A DNA stretch of 64,000 nucleotides, from NCBI GenBank assembly GCA_039197765.1, contig JBCCTX010000004.1, positions 1 through 64,000 on the forward strand, read 5' to 3'. A program made the position numbers and the translations under genes. Each line of letters begins with the position of its first letter. The stretch's first letter is position 1. The DNA comes from JBCCTX01 sp039197765 (GTDB taxonomy: Bacteria; Bacteroidota; Bacteroidia; J057). Below the pieces are notes generated by a model that was given only the letters and a program-made list of their open reading frames with translations, did not search any database and was not told where the DNA came from. Below, piece by piece: positions 45,601 to 53,043 of the stretch.

Positions 45601-46708
45601 CATAGATATTTCCGATACGGGAGAAGGAATCCTCGCCAGTGATTCAGAAAAAGTATTTCTACCTTTTTACCAGAAAAAATCTACTGGAAAATCAATGGGT
45701 TCGGGCATAGGGCTCACTTTAGTCAACAGTTTGATTGCCTTTTTAGATGGAAAAATGGAATTGAAAAGCACACCTAACCAAGGCACGACCATTACCTTGC
45801 AGCTTCCTTTATATCCACTTCATCCCAAAGACAAAGAACTCCATAGGGTAATCAGGGGAAACAAAAACTTGCAAATTGATCCCACTCTATACGAAGAAGA
45901 AGAAGAAACTCTATCCAATTCCTTACCCGTACCGGATAACCTGACCCTTATGATAGTCGAGGATAGCCGGGATCTGCGGCATTTTCTTTCTAGGCATTTT
46001 TCCTCTCAATATCATGTAGTAGTTGCCTCTAACGGAAAAGACGCCTTAGACAAGATTGAACAGGCAGCTCCCGATTTGATCGTTTCTGATGTTATGATGC
46101 CTCAAATGGATGGATTGGAACTCTGTAAGCAATTGAAAACCCAAGTACATACAAGCCATATACCCCTTATTCTACTTTCTGCCCGTTCGGAAATCCAGCA
46201 TAAACTGGAGGGCCTGAATATAGGTGCGGATGTATATCTCCCTAAGCCATTTAATTTAAAAGAAGTAGAACTCACGATTAAGAACCTTGTGCAGGCCAGA
46301 AAGAACCTGAGACAGCATTTCCTCCAATTTGGGCAGTGGCCTTTGGAGGAGATTCCTTCAAACAATAAGGAACAGGAGTTTCTCAAGCGCGTTCTGGAAA
46401 TTGTAGAAAAGAACTACCAGGATAGCTCCCTTTCTGTTGTAACCCTTTCGGAAGAATTGGGAGTAAGCCGATCCTTACTCTACTTGAAACTCAAAAAAAT
46501 AGCAGACCTCAGTGCGACTGAGCTTATCAAAACCGTGCGTATGAAACACGCTGTAAGGCTCCTTCGGTCGGGCTGTAGTGTAGCAGATACCGCCTACCAA
46601 ACCGGGTTTACGGATCCCAACTACTTCGGGCGTATTTTCAAAAAACATTACAATATTCCCCCTAGTCAGTTTAGCCAGGAACCTGAATCTTCCTCACAGA
46701 AAACCTAA
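42647..46708 (+). CDS. Hybrid two-component regulator (HTCS) with propeller sensor, kinase, receiver and AraC domains
   Basis: The ATG at 42647 directly precedes the signal sequence MIKDLLLLIGVVLWGITCRAQ; the product is 1353 aa. Domains in order: two seven-bladed-type sensor propellers made of Reg_prop repeats (WIGT-x-x-GL-x-x-Y, residues about 35-690), a Y_Y_Y domain (about 700-775), and one transmembrane helix (about 780-805). Then HisKA (THEFKTPLTL, phospho-acceptor His837), HATPase (about 940-1055), a receiver (Asp1148 in SDVMMPQMDG) and an AraC HTH (about 1240-1345). HTCS proteins bind a breakdown oligosaccharide in the periplasm and switch on the PUL. It is divergent from GH2-SusC-SusD. 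Its stop overlaps the convergent sulfatase gene by 4 bp. Confidence 0.96.
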   Translation: MIKDLLLLIGVVLWGITCRAQPFYFEKIGSSDGLSHNTVYAISQDHKGFIWIGTREGLNRYDSREVQNYYAQTGNGLEENQISALLPAQRGMWVGTNKGLYLYENAQDTFIHQTYQGNKLGHILDLYQGTPKDLFICSWKGLFLLQEGKPLVKFTNLSRVRSICTYKTGIYWVILGNGEIRLINSKGESIRRIKITQLEGVEGSKLRPSVTNKLHRDQEGKIWLATYSGLYQFSEEKEQFELITLGSEEFPLEARIIRTLTDDNDQNIWMGTEAGIFVWDKQTQAIQQYTQSFSNSPLGLSDKAIYSTFRSREGIIWIGTYFGGVNFAKPKRKQFSKMISDGGKQGLSGKAVSQIMETSEKELYIGTEDGGISIYHPRTNTFKYLTYDQNTFPHLRSNNVHSLLEDQKGNILIGTFLGGLHIYDPQSQTIKNYKFDKGDPRSLSNNMVYSLLEDRKGTIWVGTQKGLNYYEPSTHQFKLVKPKQLGHIFLYDMIEDDQGTVWIGSRNNGIFKYVAEEDSFYQFSTANRAGEIPSDQIIEVTQLSNGKLCFGTLGGGILFYEPIRDKFSHIGLAEGLLDANVYQIQEDSKGRLWVSTNKGLSMYDTLAQTFIHHDVSQGLPSNQFNFRSSYQDEQGFMYFGTVNGLCYFHPDSLEIIPQESALYFNNFKLFSREVPITPQGVLPQHIDYTKEIELEYHQNVLEFSFVNIDYFSASPTQFSYFLEGFEEEWNEAVYQRSATYTNLSPGSYTFHLKVVNGSNGNTLAERNIKLAVRSPWWLSPMALGIYGVLLVVAVVLFARFNRFLEKQKMALKLERLEKEQSNELTQHKLNFFTYITHEFKTPLTLIIFQIDRILENTDHWIEASTPDFLRIKRNASRLHRLIDQLMEFRKIESDHASLELRRGDIIPFVKDTFEAFHPLFSNKQITNSFESNCSHFHAYFDADKIEKILTNLLSNAIKSTEEFGEINLSLGIGEATDSSDFKWLTIDISDTGEGILASDSEKVFLPFYQKKSTGKSMGSGIGLTLVNSLIAFLDGKMELKSTPNQGTTITLQLPLYPLHPKDKELHRVIRGNKNLQIDPTLYEEEEETLSNSLPVPDNLTLMIVEDSRDLRHFLSRHFSSQYHVVVASNGKDALDKIEQAAPDLIVSDVMMPQMDGLELCKQLKTQVHTSHIPLILLSARSEIQHKLEGLNIGADVYLPKPFNLKEVELTIKNLVQARKNLRQHFLQFGQWPLEEIPSNNKEQEFLKRVLEIVEKNYQDSSLSVVTLSEELGVSRSLLYLKLKKIADLSATELIKTVRMKHAVRLLRSGCSVADTAYQTGFTDPNYFGRIFKKHYNIPPSQFSQEPESSSQKT

Positions 46709-48075
46709 TCTTTTACGAAGGTCTTATTAGGCTTGGGGCCCGCAGTAGGATAGGGTTTTCGATGGGGCTTCTGTGTGTCGCCTTGTGAGTATAACCACTG
46801 TTGTAGCTGGGTCCTCATTCGAACAATGATCTCCTGATAAGCGGAATTATGAATTTCATTTCTTTGCTCATGTTCATCAACAGATAGATCGAAAAATTCC
46901 CATTCAGGCCTTATATAATACGCTTCTACAATGGATTGGGCCTTTGGGTCTTCTTTAGCTGCTGAATCCCAGGAATCCCAGTACTTACCTGCTCCGGGCT
47001 TGCGCAGTAAATCGGAATGATTGGTATGATAGGCACCCGATTCTAGGTTATGGATCAACTTATATCGCTCTGTCCGAATACTTCGCATGGGATAGATATT
47101 AAATTTCCCATCTCCTGTATGGGTTGTGAAAATTTCTTCCCTAAAAGAAGTCTGTTTACCCAGTAAAACAGATTGGAAGGATTTCCCATCCAAGTCTTGG
47201 GGAAGGGGTGCACCCACTATATCGAGTAAGGTTGGCAGGATATCTACCCAACTGACCATGGCCTCGGTTTGGGTACCCGATTCAATTTTTCCTGGCCACC
47301 TTACAATAAGGGGAGTACGGATACCTGCGTCATAGAGATTCCACTTTCCAAAAGGCCATTGGGCGCCATGATCACTGGTAAAAACGGTAAGCACATTCTC
47401 CCCCAACTCATTTTCTACTAACTGTAACACTTGGCCCATCTCTTTGTCCAGACCTGTGACATCGGTATAGTATTGGGCGCGGTGCTCTCTAGTGGCTGGA
47501 GTGTCGATAAAATAGGGAGGAAGATCGACCTTCTCGGTTTCATATATTATGGTATCTATCCAAGGTACATGGGGTCTCCTATCCCCTATGAAAATACAGA
47601 TAGGTCCGTCTACAGCTGCAGAGTCAAAATAAGCTTGGACATTTTGATAAAGATTAACCTGTTTATCGTGGTGAAAGTGAAACCCACATTTCACATTTCC
47701 CTTATAATGAGCCACCTTACCAAATGCCAATACCCTATATCCTGCATCCTTAAAATTTTCTACCAGGTAGGGTATTCCCTTTTGGGGAAAGGAATGGTTT
47801 GTTTCCGCACCATTTCTCGCAGGCATCAATCCTGTCAACAACGAAGCACGGCTTGGCGCACAAGAGGGAGAGCTAACAAAGGCATTATTAAAAGTCATTC
47901 CCTCCTCACTTAATTGCTGGAGTACGGGTGTCTGAACCACAGAAGCCCCATAAACGGAAAGGTCCAAATACCCTAGGTCATCCGCTAAATAAACGATTAT
48001 ATGGGGTTGGGATGGAACCTGGCTCGTCCCATGTAGGAAGAGGATAAGTAAAAACCCTATAAGTAAGATCTTCAT
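46705..48075 (-). CDS. Sulfatase, heparan N-sulfatase-like (S1_8 type)
   Basis: This 456-aa protein has a signal peptide (about 1-19, ending HGTSQ) and no lipobox. HIIVYLADDLGYLDLSVYG starts the fold, and CAPSR with Cys72 sits in SSPSCAPSRASLLTGLMPARNG, which is the context of the sulfamidase-like S1_8 group. FIGDRRPHVPW and VFTSDHGAQWPFGKWNLYD follow. S1_8 members act on N- or O-sulfate of several glycans; heparan is not implied. It starts 17 bp after the GH43 gene stop. It overlaps the HTCS stop by 4 bp. Confidence 0.92.
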   Translation of the reverse strand: MKILLIGFLLILFLHGTSQVPSQPHIIVYLADDLGYLDLSVYGASVVQTPVLQQLSEEGMTFNNAFVSSPSCAPSRASLLTGLMPARNGAETNHSFPQKGIPYLVENFKDAGYRVLAFGKVAHYKGNVKCGFHFHHDKQVNLYQNVQAYFDSAAVDGPICIFIGDRRPHVPWIDTIIYETEKVDLPPYFIDTPATREHRAQYYTDVTGLDKEMGQVLQLVENELGENVLTVFTSDHGAQWPFGKWNLYDAGIRTPLIVRWPGKIESGTQTEAMVSWVDILPTLLDIVGAPLPQDLDGKSFQSVLLGKQTSFREEIFTTHTGDGKFNIYPMRSIRTERYKLIHNLESGAYHTNHSDLLRKPGAGKYWDSWDSAAKEDPKAQSIVEAYYIRPEWEFFDLSVDEHEQRNEIHNSAYQEIIVRMRTQLQQWLYSQGDTQKPHRKPYPTAGPKPNKTFVKD

Positions 48076-48092
48076 ACTTTTTCCAAGCTAAA

Positions 48093-49265
48093 TTACTCAA
48101 ACACCTGGGCTTCATCAGGACCAGGAAAGGCATAGTTAGGATCCTTGGCACGGATGTATACATCTCCATCCTCCTCAATGCGTACCTCTAGAGGTACAAG
48201 GGTAGTACCCTGTCCATTAATCGTTTGTGCAGTTTCGCCCAAGTCTTTTTCGCGAATACCTTCTTTAGATAATGGAGGAATATTCCCGTTGTAAAACGCT
48301 GTGCACCACCACCTTCCTTCCTTATCCTGAAAAGGAGTCCCATGCCCTAGGAATCTACCGACGAACCTTCTAGGTCCATAGGGGCCCATAATACTATCGG
48401 ACAGGCAGTAATAGAGGTTATAGGAACCCTTACGCATCTTATCCGTAGACCATGCGGTACCAAAATGGACGTATTTATCGCCAATTTTTCGCAAGGTTGC
48501 TCCCTCATGGCCGATTTTTCGATTAGCTGGGTCAATGCGTTTGGGTTCTCCTTGAATACCTTCAAAACCTGGGAGTAAAGCTGCGATATAGGTATTGCCC
48601 CACAGCAAATACCAGGTATGTCCTTCTTTGAATAGGGAGGGATCGTGTTTGTTCCGTATGTCTGTTTTCATGGGAAAGGAAAAAGGGCCTTGCAGCTCTT
48701 CTCCTACAGTAATCGCTAAGTTTGCCCCACCTTTTACTGGAGCAGGGGAAGTATGCACAAATATCCACCTCCCTTCGTAGGCGTACAGCTCAGGAGCCCA
48801 CAGTCTCCAATCTTTTCGGGGTGGTTGGAATTCTGCTACAAACTCAGAGGCCCAGTAACCCTTGTCCAATGAGAAGGGAGCACCGACATACTCCCAGTCC
48901 AAGAGATTGGTGCTTCTCCATACATTGATATCTGGCCCAACAATACTTGGGGTTCCATACAACTCCTGGTTTTGCTTATCTAACCCTGTATTGTATAGTT
49001 CCGTTTGCTCCCGTGGATCCCCATAGGCTGGCGTCGTTCCCGTTAGGTAATAAAAGCCATCAGGAGCCAAATAAATATAGGGATCTCTAATCCACCCTTC
49101 TTTGATCAAAAAGGCTTGATCGTGTTTAGCTAGTGCCTGAAGTTTCGCTTCTTCATGAATCTTTCTCTTAGGGTCTTCGATGGGTTCAGATTTTGGGGGA
49201 GGATTGTCAGCACATCCCACAACAAAGATGAACAAAATACCAAGAAACAATTTTAGGCTACCCAT
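48093..49265 (-). CDS. Glycoside hydrolase family 43-like lipoprotein
   Basis: This 390-aa protein has a lipobox (IFVVGC, Cys18). The five-bladed propeller carries the three expected acids: Asp61 in WIRDPYIY (base), Asp208 in NKHDPSLF (pKa modulator) and Glu254 in GHEGATL (acid). WAPELYAYEGRWIFV is a further GH43 motif. It probably removes arabinose, xylose or galactose units from the glycan at the cell surface or periplasm. The sulfatase gene follows within 17 bp, so desulfation and debranching are likely coexpressed. Confidence 0.88.
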   Translation of the reverse strand: MGSLKLFLGILFIFVVGCADNPPPKSEPIEDPKRKIHEEAKLQALAKHDQAFLIKEGWIRDPYIYLAPDGFYYLTGTTPAYGDPREQTELYNTGLDKQNQELYGTPSIVGPDINVWRSTNLLDWEYVGAPFSLDKGYWASEFVAEFQPPRKDWRLWAPELYAYEGRWIFVHTSPAPVKGGANLAITVGEELQGPFSFPMKTDIRNKHDPSLFKEGHTWYLLWGNTYIAALLPGFEGIQGEPKRIDPANRKIGHEGATLRKIGDKYVHFGTAWSTDKMRKGSYNLYYCLSDSIMGPYGPRRFVGRFLGHGTPFQDKEGRWWCTAFYNGNIPPLSKEGIREKDLGETAQTINGQGTTLVPLEVRIEEDGDVYIRAKDPNYAFPGPDEAQVFE

Positions 49266-49350
49266 GGGCTACGATGGAATTATATAATTATTTGATAACG
49301 TTTATACTACCCAAATTTCATTACTTCCACTTATCCTACCGTACATTTTC

Positions 49351-50577
49351 TTACTCCGAAAGTGCAGGAGGCTTAATAGGCTGAAATTTGAAAAAGGTAG
49401 CACTACGCCACAACCATTCTAGTGGGCCATATTTGAAGTTTTGAAGCCAAAACCTGCTAAAGAGTGTCTGTAGTACCACCAATAGGAGGGCCATAAGAAA
49501 GAGTACAGTCTGCGAAAACTGGTTGAGATACCCTAGTCCCCAACCAAATAACAGATAGGTCCCAATTACCGACTGAAGAACATAATTGGTCAGGGCCATT
49601 CGACCATAGGGAACAAAAAAGTTCAGGGCCTTCTCCCACTTTTGGCGCTGATACAAAATCAAAAAAGCACTTAGAATAACCAAGGTTAAGGCTATGTTAA
49701 TCCATTCGGCGAAATTAATACCTAAGGCGTGAAGGAAGTGGGTAAAATCAAAGGGTTGTGGGGCGATGGTAAATAGTATGGCGATGATGGCGGTGATGGG
49801 AATCAGGGCGAGAGCAGACCATTTGAGAATTTTTCGAAATAGGTCTTTATACGCTTCCAGTTGATGTAATAAGCCCATTTTTCCAATCCATAATCCCAGT
49901 AAGAAATATCCCAAAGTAAGGTAAAATCGTCCTCCAAATCCTATTTGGAAATCCATTTTGGTACGCATTCCATAATCTGCATTTAGCGCAAACACTTGAC
50001 CTAAAGTCCCTGTTTGGATAACCTCAAAATAGGTTTTCACAGCAGGCGCTGCCACCTCCATAGGTGCATGAATGCCAAAGGCACTGGTATTTCCTAAAAA
50101 GGGAAACACTAACAGGCGTGGGATACTGAATAAAAAGAATGCTGAAGCTATCAATATCCATTTTTTCTCCAATCGATAAAAGGGAATGAGAAAGGGAGTA
50201 AGCATCGCATAAATGGTCAGAATATCTCCCCGATAGAATAATTGATGCACATAGCCAATTGAAAATAATAGTACGGCCCGCCAGAGAAAGCGCAATGAGA
50301 AATTTTCCCCACGCTTCGCTGCCCTATCCATTTGGAGGGAGAAGCTCAGGCCGAATAAAATAGAAAATAGGGCAAAGAACTTGCCCCGAATGAATAAATT
50401 GGTTATTCCCATGACAATATAGTCTACCCAGGAATAGGAAATCCCTTCCATAACTCCTTCAGGAGTAGGACCACCGATATATTGCTCCCCCATATGAACG
50501 ATCGCTACCCCAGCTAGGGCAAAGCCCCGCAAAGCATCGATGGCAAAAATCCGTGTAGATGTAGTAGTAGAATTCAT
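49351..50577 (-). CDS. DUF418-family multi-pass membrane protein (YeiB-like)
   Basis: This 408-aa protein has about nine or ten transmembrane helices. The opening RIFAIDALRGFALAGVAIVH, the central FSILFGLSFSLQMDRAAKRG and the C-terminal YGRMALTNYVLQS and YGPLEWLWRSAT are diagnostic of DUF418. DUF418 is related in fold to acyltransferase-3 and HGSNAT proteins, which move acyl groups across membranes, but its own reaction is unproven. Adjacent sulfatase and GH43 genes make modification of imported sugars a possibility; it could equally be unrelated. It is followed 85 bp later by the GH43 gene on the same strand. Confidence 0.88.
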   Translation of the reverse strand: MNSTTTSTRIFAIDALRGFALAGVAIVHMGEQYIGGPTPEGVMEGISYSWVDYIVMGITNLFIRGKFFALFSILFGLSFSLQMDRAAKRGENFSLRFLWRAVLLFSIGYVHQLFYRGDILTIYAMLTPFLIPFYRLEKKWILIASAFFLFSIPRLLVFPFLGNTSAFGIHAPMEVAAPAVKTYFEVIQTGTLGQVFALNADYGMRTKMDFQIGFGGRFYLTLGYFLLGLWIGKMGLLHQLEAYKDLFRKILKWSALALIPITAIIAILFTIAPQPFDFTHFLHALGINFAEWINIALTLVILSAFLILYQRQKWEKALNFFVPYGRMALTNYVLQSVIGTYLLFGWGLGYLNQFSQTVLFLMALLLVVLQTLFSRFWLQNFKYGPLEWLWRSATFFKFQPIKPPALSE

Positions 50578-50607
50578 GGCACAAAGATTACATTCTTATT
50601 TCGAAGT

Positions 50608-51696
50608 TTAAAATTGTACCTCGAATGTCAGAATGGCTACTTCACGCTCTTTAGACAGCTCCACATTCTCAAGTAGGTCCAAGTCAAAGGGGCGATTTAG
50701 GTTATTTCCCGCTAGATCCTCTAAAAACGTCTCTATACGGATTTCATACGTTCCGGGTAGCCATGAAGAATCTGGGGTAAATTCCCAAGAGGTTCCATCT
50801 GGGGGAACAGAGACCGTTCCTAGAAACTTATTTCCCTTACTATCCCAAACGGTGAGGGTATGTTGTAAAAGGGCATAATCGAGTGATTCATGAAAAAAAA
50901 GAATTAGGGGAGAAAGGCTATGAGCCTCAGGAGACCTAAGGGCCCAAGTTTCGGGAAGGGGGGAATCATAATCATATTCTGAAATATAGAAACTTTTCCG
51001 CACCTCTGTTTTCAAAGCCTTCCCTTGACGGCTTTTCCATCCTTCCCTAACAACGAGGGCTACGGTTTGGCCTTCCGTCAAGACTTCTCCAAAATGCTGT
51101 TGAGATCCTAAGCCCCGCTTTATGCGCCCCGGGTCTAACCAAAGGGTCAGTCGGGTATGACTTTCATCCCACAGCTCTGGTTTTAGGGGAACAAATGGGC
51201 TTTCCAAGGGCTGACCTGAATGTTCTAGCAAACTCACATGTGAATAGGCAAAGCCTTCACGCATTGGAGAAGAGAATTGTAAATAGAGCTTGAGTTGATT
51301 GGCTGGAAGGCTATCTAAACCGGGAAATATCCTCAGAGAGATAGGAGCTTCAGAGGCTTTCTCGTTGAGAATGTAAAAGGGAATTGAACCTTGATTAGGT
51401 AGCTGTAGTATGTAGGATTGTCCAGGGCGAAAAGAGAAGTAGGGGTAAAAATGGAGGGAATCTCGACTCGACTCCCACCTACCTACTACTGAAGGAATCC
51501 CTGACTGTGGACCTGGAAGAGTATCTCCTACATATACCCGAAATAATTCTCGTGGGTCTTCAGATTCTAAAAGGCTTTCCCAGGTAGTCCGAGCTAATGA
51601 CAAATGGGATCTATCTATGGAGATACCGCGCTGTCCCTGACAGGAAACTATACTGGAAAATATCCCTAAAATTAGGATGGAAGCCTGTTTAATCAT
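50608..51696 (-). CDS. Ig-like (SbsA-type) domain lipoprotein, unknown function
   Basis: This 362-aa protein has a lipobox (SSIVSC, Cys19). Two Ig-like domains of the bacterial SbsA type are seen: one near residues 135-250 (LQFSSPMREGFAY, HTRLTLWLDPGRIKRGL) and one near 255-345 (LILFFHESLDYALLQHTL, FTPDSSWLPGTYEIRIE, DLAGNNLNRPFD). The conserved endings with DLAGNxLxxPFD are characteristic. Binding or scaffold function is likely, with no enzyme motif. It is 30 bp upstream of DUF418 on the same strand. Confidence 0.75.
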   Translation of the reverse strand: MIKQASILILGIFSSIVSCQGQRGISIDRSHLSLARTTWESLLESEDPRELFRVYVGDTLPGPQSGIPSVVGRWESSRDSLHFYPYFSFRPGQSYILQLPNQGSIPFYILNEKASEAPISLRIFPGLDSLPANQLKLYLQFSSPMREGFAYSHVSLLEHSGQPLESPFVPLKPELWDESHTRLTLWLDPGRIKRGLGSQQHFGEVLTEGQTVALVVREGWKSRQGKALKTEVRKSFYISEYDYDSPLPETWALRSPEAHSLSPLILFFHESLDYALLQHTLTVWDSKGNKFLGTVSVPPDGTSWEFTPDSSWLPGTYEIRIETFLEDLAGNNLNRPFDLDLLENVELSKEREVAILTFEVQF

Positions 51697-51770
51697 CCAT
51701 GAGAATACTTTACAAGAGAACTTAAGGAAGGAATGGAGGCAGTAGGTTTTCTGCCTCCCTATCTCATATT

Positions 51771-52886
51771 TTACAAGCGTCTTACATTCGGCATATGTAA
51801 GCTTAAGTCTCCATTCGCCATGCGTTGTAGCAGGACGATCTGGGAGTCACTTACTTTGTCCATTTGTAGTACATTTACATAGGGCAAAGCTATAAAATCA
51901 ACCCCTGCCGTACCGGAATTCTCCTCTACGGGCTCTGTCAGATAGTCTTCATATGCTTCAATTTTTGTGGGATCAATCTTCATCAGTGCCCGGCTGGTAT
52001 TGGCAAGTAAGATAAAGGACTTATCTCCTTTTTTATAACTGATGATGTCAAGGGGTGTATTTCTATTCCCTAATTCGGCAACGGTCATACCTTTGGTATG
52101 CGTACTAGGTTTTACCTCATCCATGGGAAAGATGACCAAAGGCGTACACGTATAACTTGCAACCAAATGGGTTTTCCCATGTAGTACATAGGGCATAAAG
52201 GTTTTTATGGGAGCATAGGTTTCGTAGCGCCCGTGTGCTGCGTGATAAATTTCTAGAGAGGCATAAGACTGTTTCTCAGAAAAAGGAAAGGGAATACTGC
52301 GAAAGGTTGAGCTGAATTCTTCATTGGAAAGCCCAGATACCATTACCTTTCCATCGTGATAAGCAAGATCGGAAATGGCCCATTTTCTGAGCGAACGTCC
52401 CCTCCGATCTGTTGCATCTACAGCGACAGCATTTTTCAAATCTATCTGGGAGTATGAAACTTTTTCTAAAGGTACTACATCGAAAGTATCACCTTTCGTT
52501 TTAATGAGCACAGGTGTTCCATCCTCCATGTGCACGCCAAAATAAATAACTTTGGACAAGGGATTAACCGCCATATCATTGATCAAAATCTTGTCAGCCG
52601 TTGTACCCAATAGTGAGGCGATCTTATGGTCTACTTGCTCTATTTGAAAGGGTTCAACTTCTGAAGAAGAAGCGGGATCCTGAGTATCTATGGCTACTAC
52701 CTTGGCATTCTCTGAATCACCGACAAATAAGATTCCTTCGGGGCCAAAAGCCAGAGAGCTCAGTGAGTTAATTTCGGGATTTCCTAGTACAAAGTTATCC
52801 GTGAGTTTAACAGGATAAGGAGTAGCATTCGTTTCAACGTGTAAGGCTACACATAGAACTACCAAAAAACAAAGACATCTTTTCAT
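51771..52886 (-). CDS. Exported beta-propeller-like protein, unknown function
   Basis: The ATG at 52886 gives a normal signal peptide (MKRCLCFLVVLCVALHVETNA), so it is preferred over 52943; the product is 371 aa. The mature part has repeated blade-like units (SLSSLAFGPEGILFVGDSENAKV, ILINDMAVNPLSKVIYFGV, AISDLAYHDGKVMVSGLSNEE), which suggest a six- to eight-bladed propeller. No catalytic motif is recognised. It is divergent from the CE4-LamG gene, with two palindromes between them. It is about 75 bp upstream of the Ig-like gene on the same strand. Confidence 0.7.
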   Translation of the reverse strand: MKRCLCFLVVLCVALHVETNATPYPVKLTDNFVLGNPEINSLSSLAFGPEGILFVGDSENAKVVAIDTQDPASSSEVEPFQIEQVDHKIASLLGTTADKILINDMAVNPLSKVIYFGVHMEDGTPVLIKTKGDTFDVVPLEKVSYSQIDLKNAVAVDATDRRGRSLRKWAISDLAYHDGKVMVSGLSNEEFSSTFRSIPFPFSEKQSYASLEIYHAAHGRYETYAPIKTFMPYVLHGKTHLVASYTCTPLVIFPMDEVKPSTHTKGMTVAELGNRNTPLDIISYKKGDKSFILLANTSRALMKIDPTKIEAYEDYLTEPVEENSGTAGVDFIALPYVNVLQMDKVSDSQIVLLQRMANGDLSLHMPNVRRL

Positions 52887-52929
52887 GATTCCTGGGGTTA
52901 ATGTAGTGTAAAGATTCTGTCTGCAAATA

Positions 52930-52968
52930 GGAATTAATTCCAACTAAATACGGAATTCTGAGAATTCC
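52930..52968. promoter_or_regulatory. Two palindromes with GGAATT/AATTCC half-sites
   Basis: GGAATTAATTCC (52930-52941) and GGAATTC-TGA-GAATTCC (52952-52968) are perfect dyads sharing half-sites. They lie in the divergent gap between the propeller gene and the deacetylase gene. The second touches a CTTG-N20-TAAATTTT (52968-52999), a loose match to the Bacteroidota promoter, reading toward the deacetylase. A shared operator is inferred. Confidence 0.45.
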
Positions 52969-53043
52969 TTGAAGCCATAATTGGACCTCCGTAAATTTTT
53001 AAGGAGATTGAATCACTCTTTACCAACCTCAATCTCGCGATCT

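Noticed and set aside
47431..47913. 160-aa plus-strand open frame
   Set aside because: It is antisense to the S1_8-type sulfatase, which has intact catalytic motifs.
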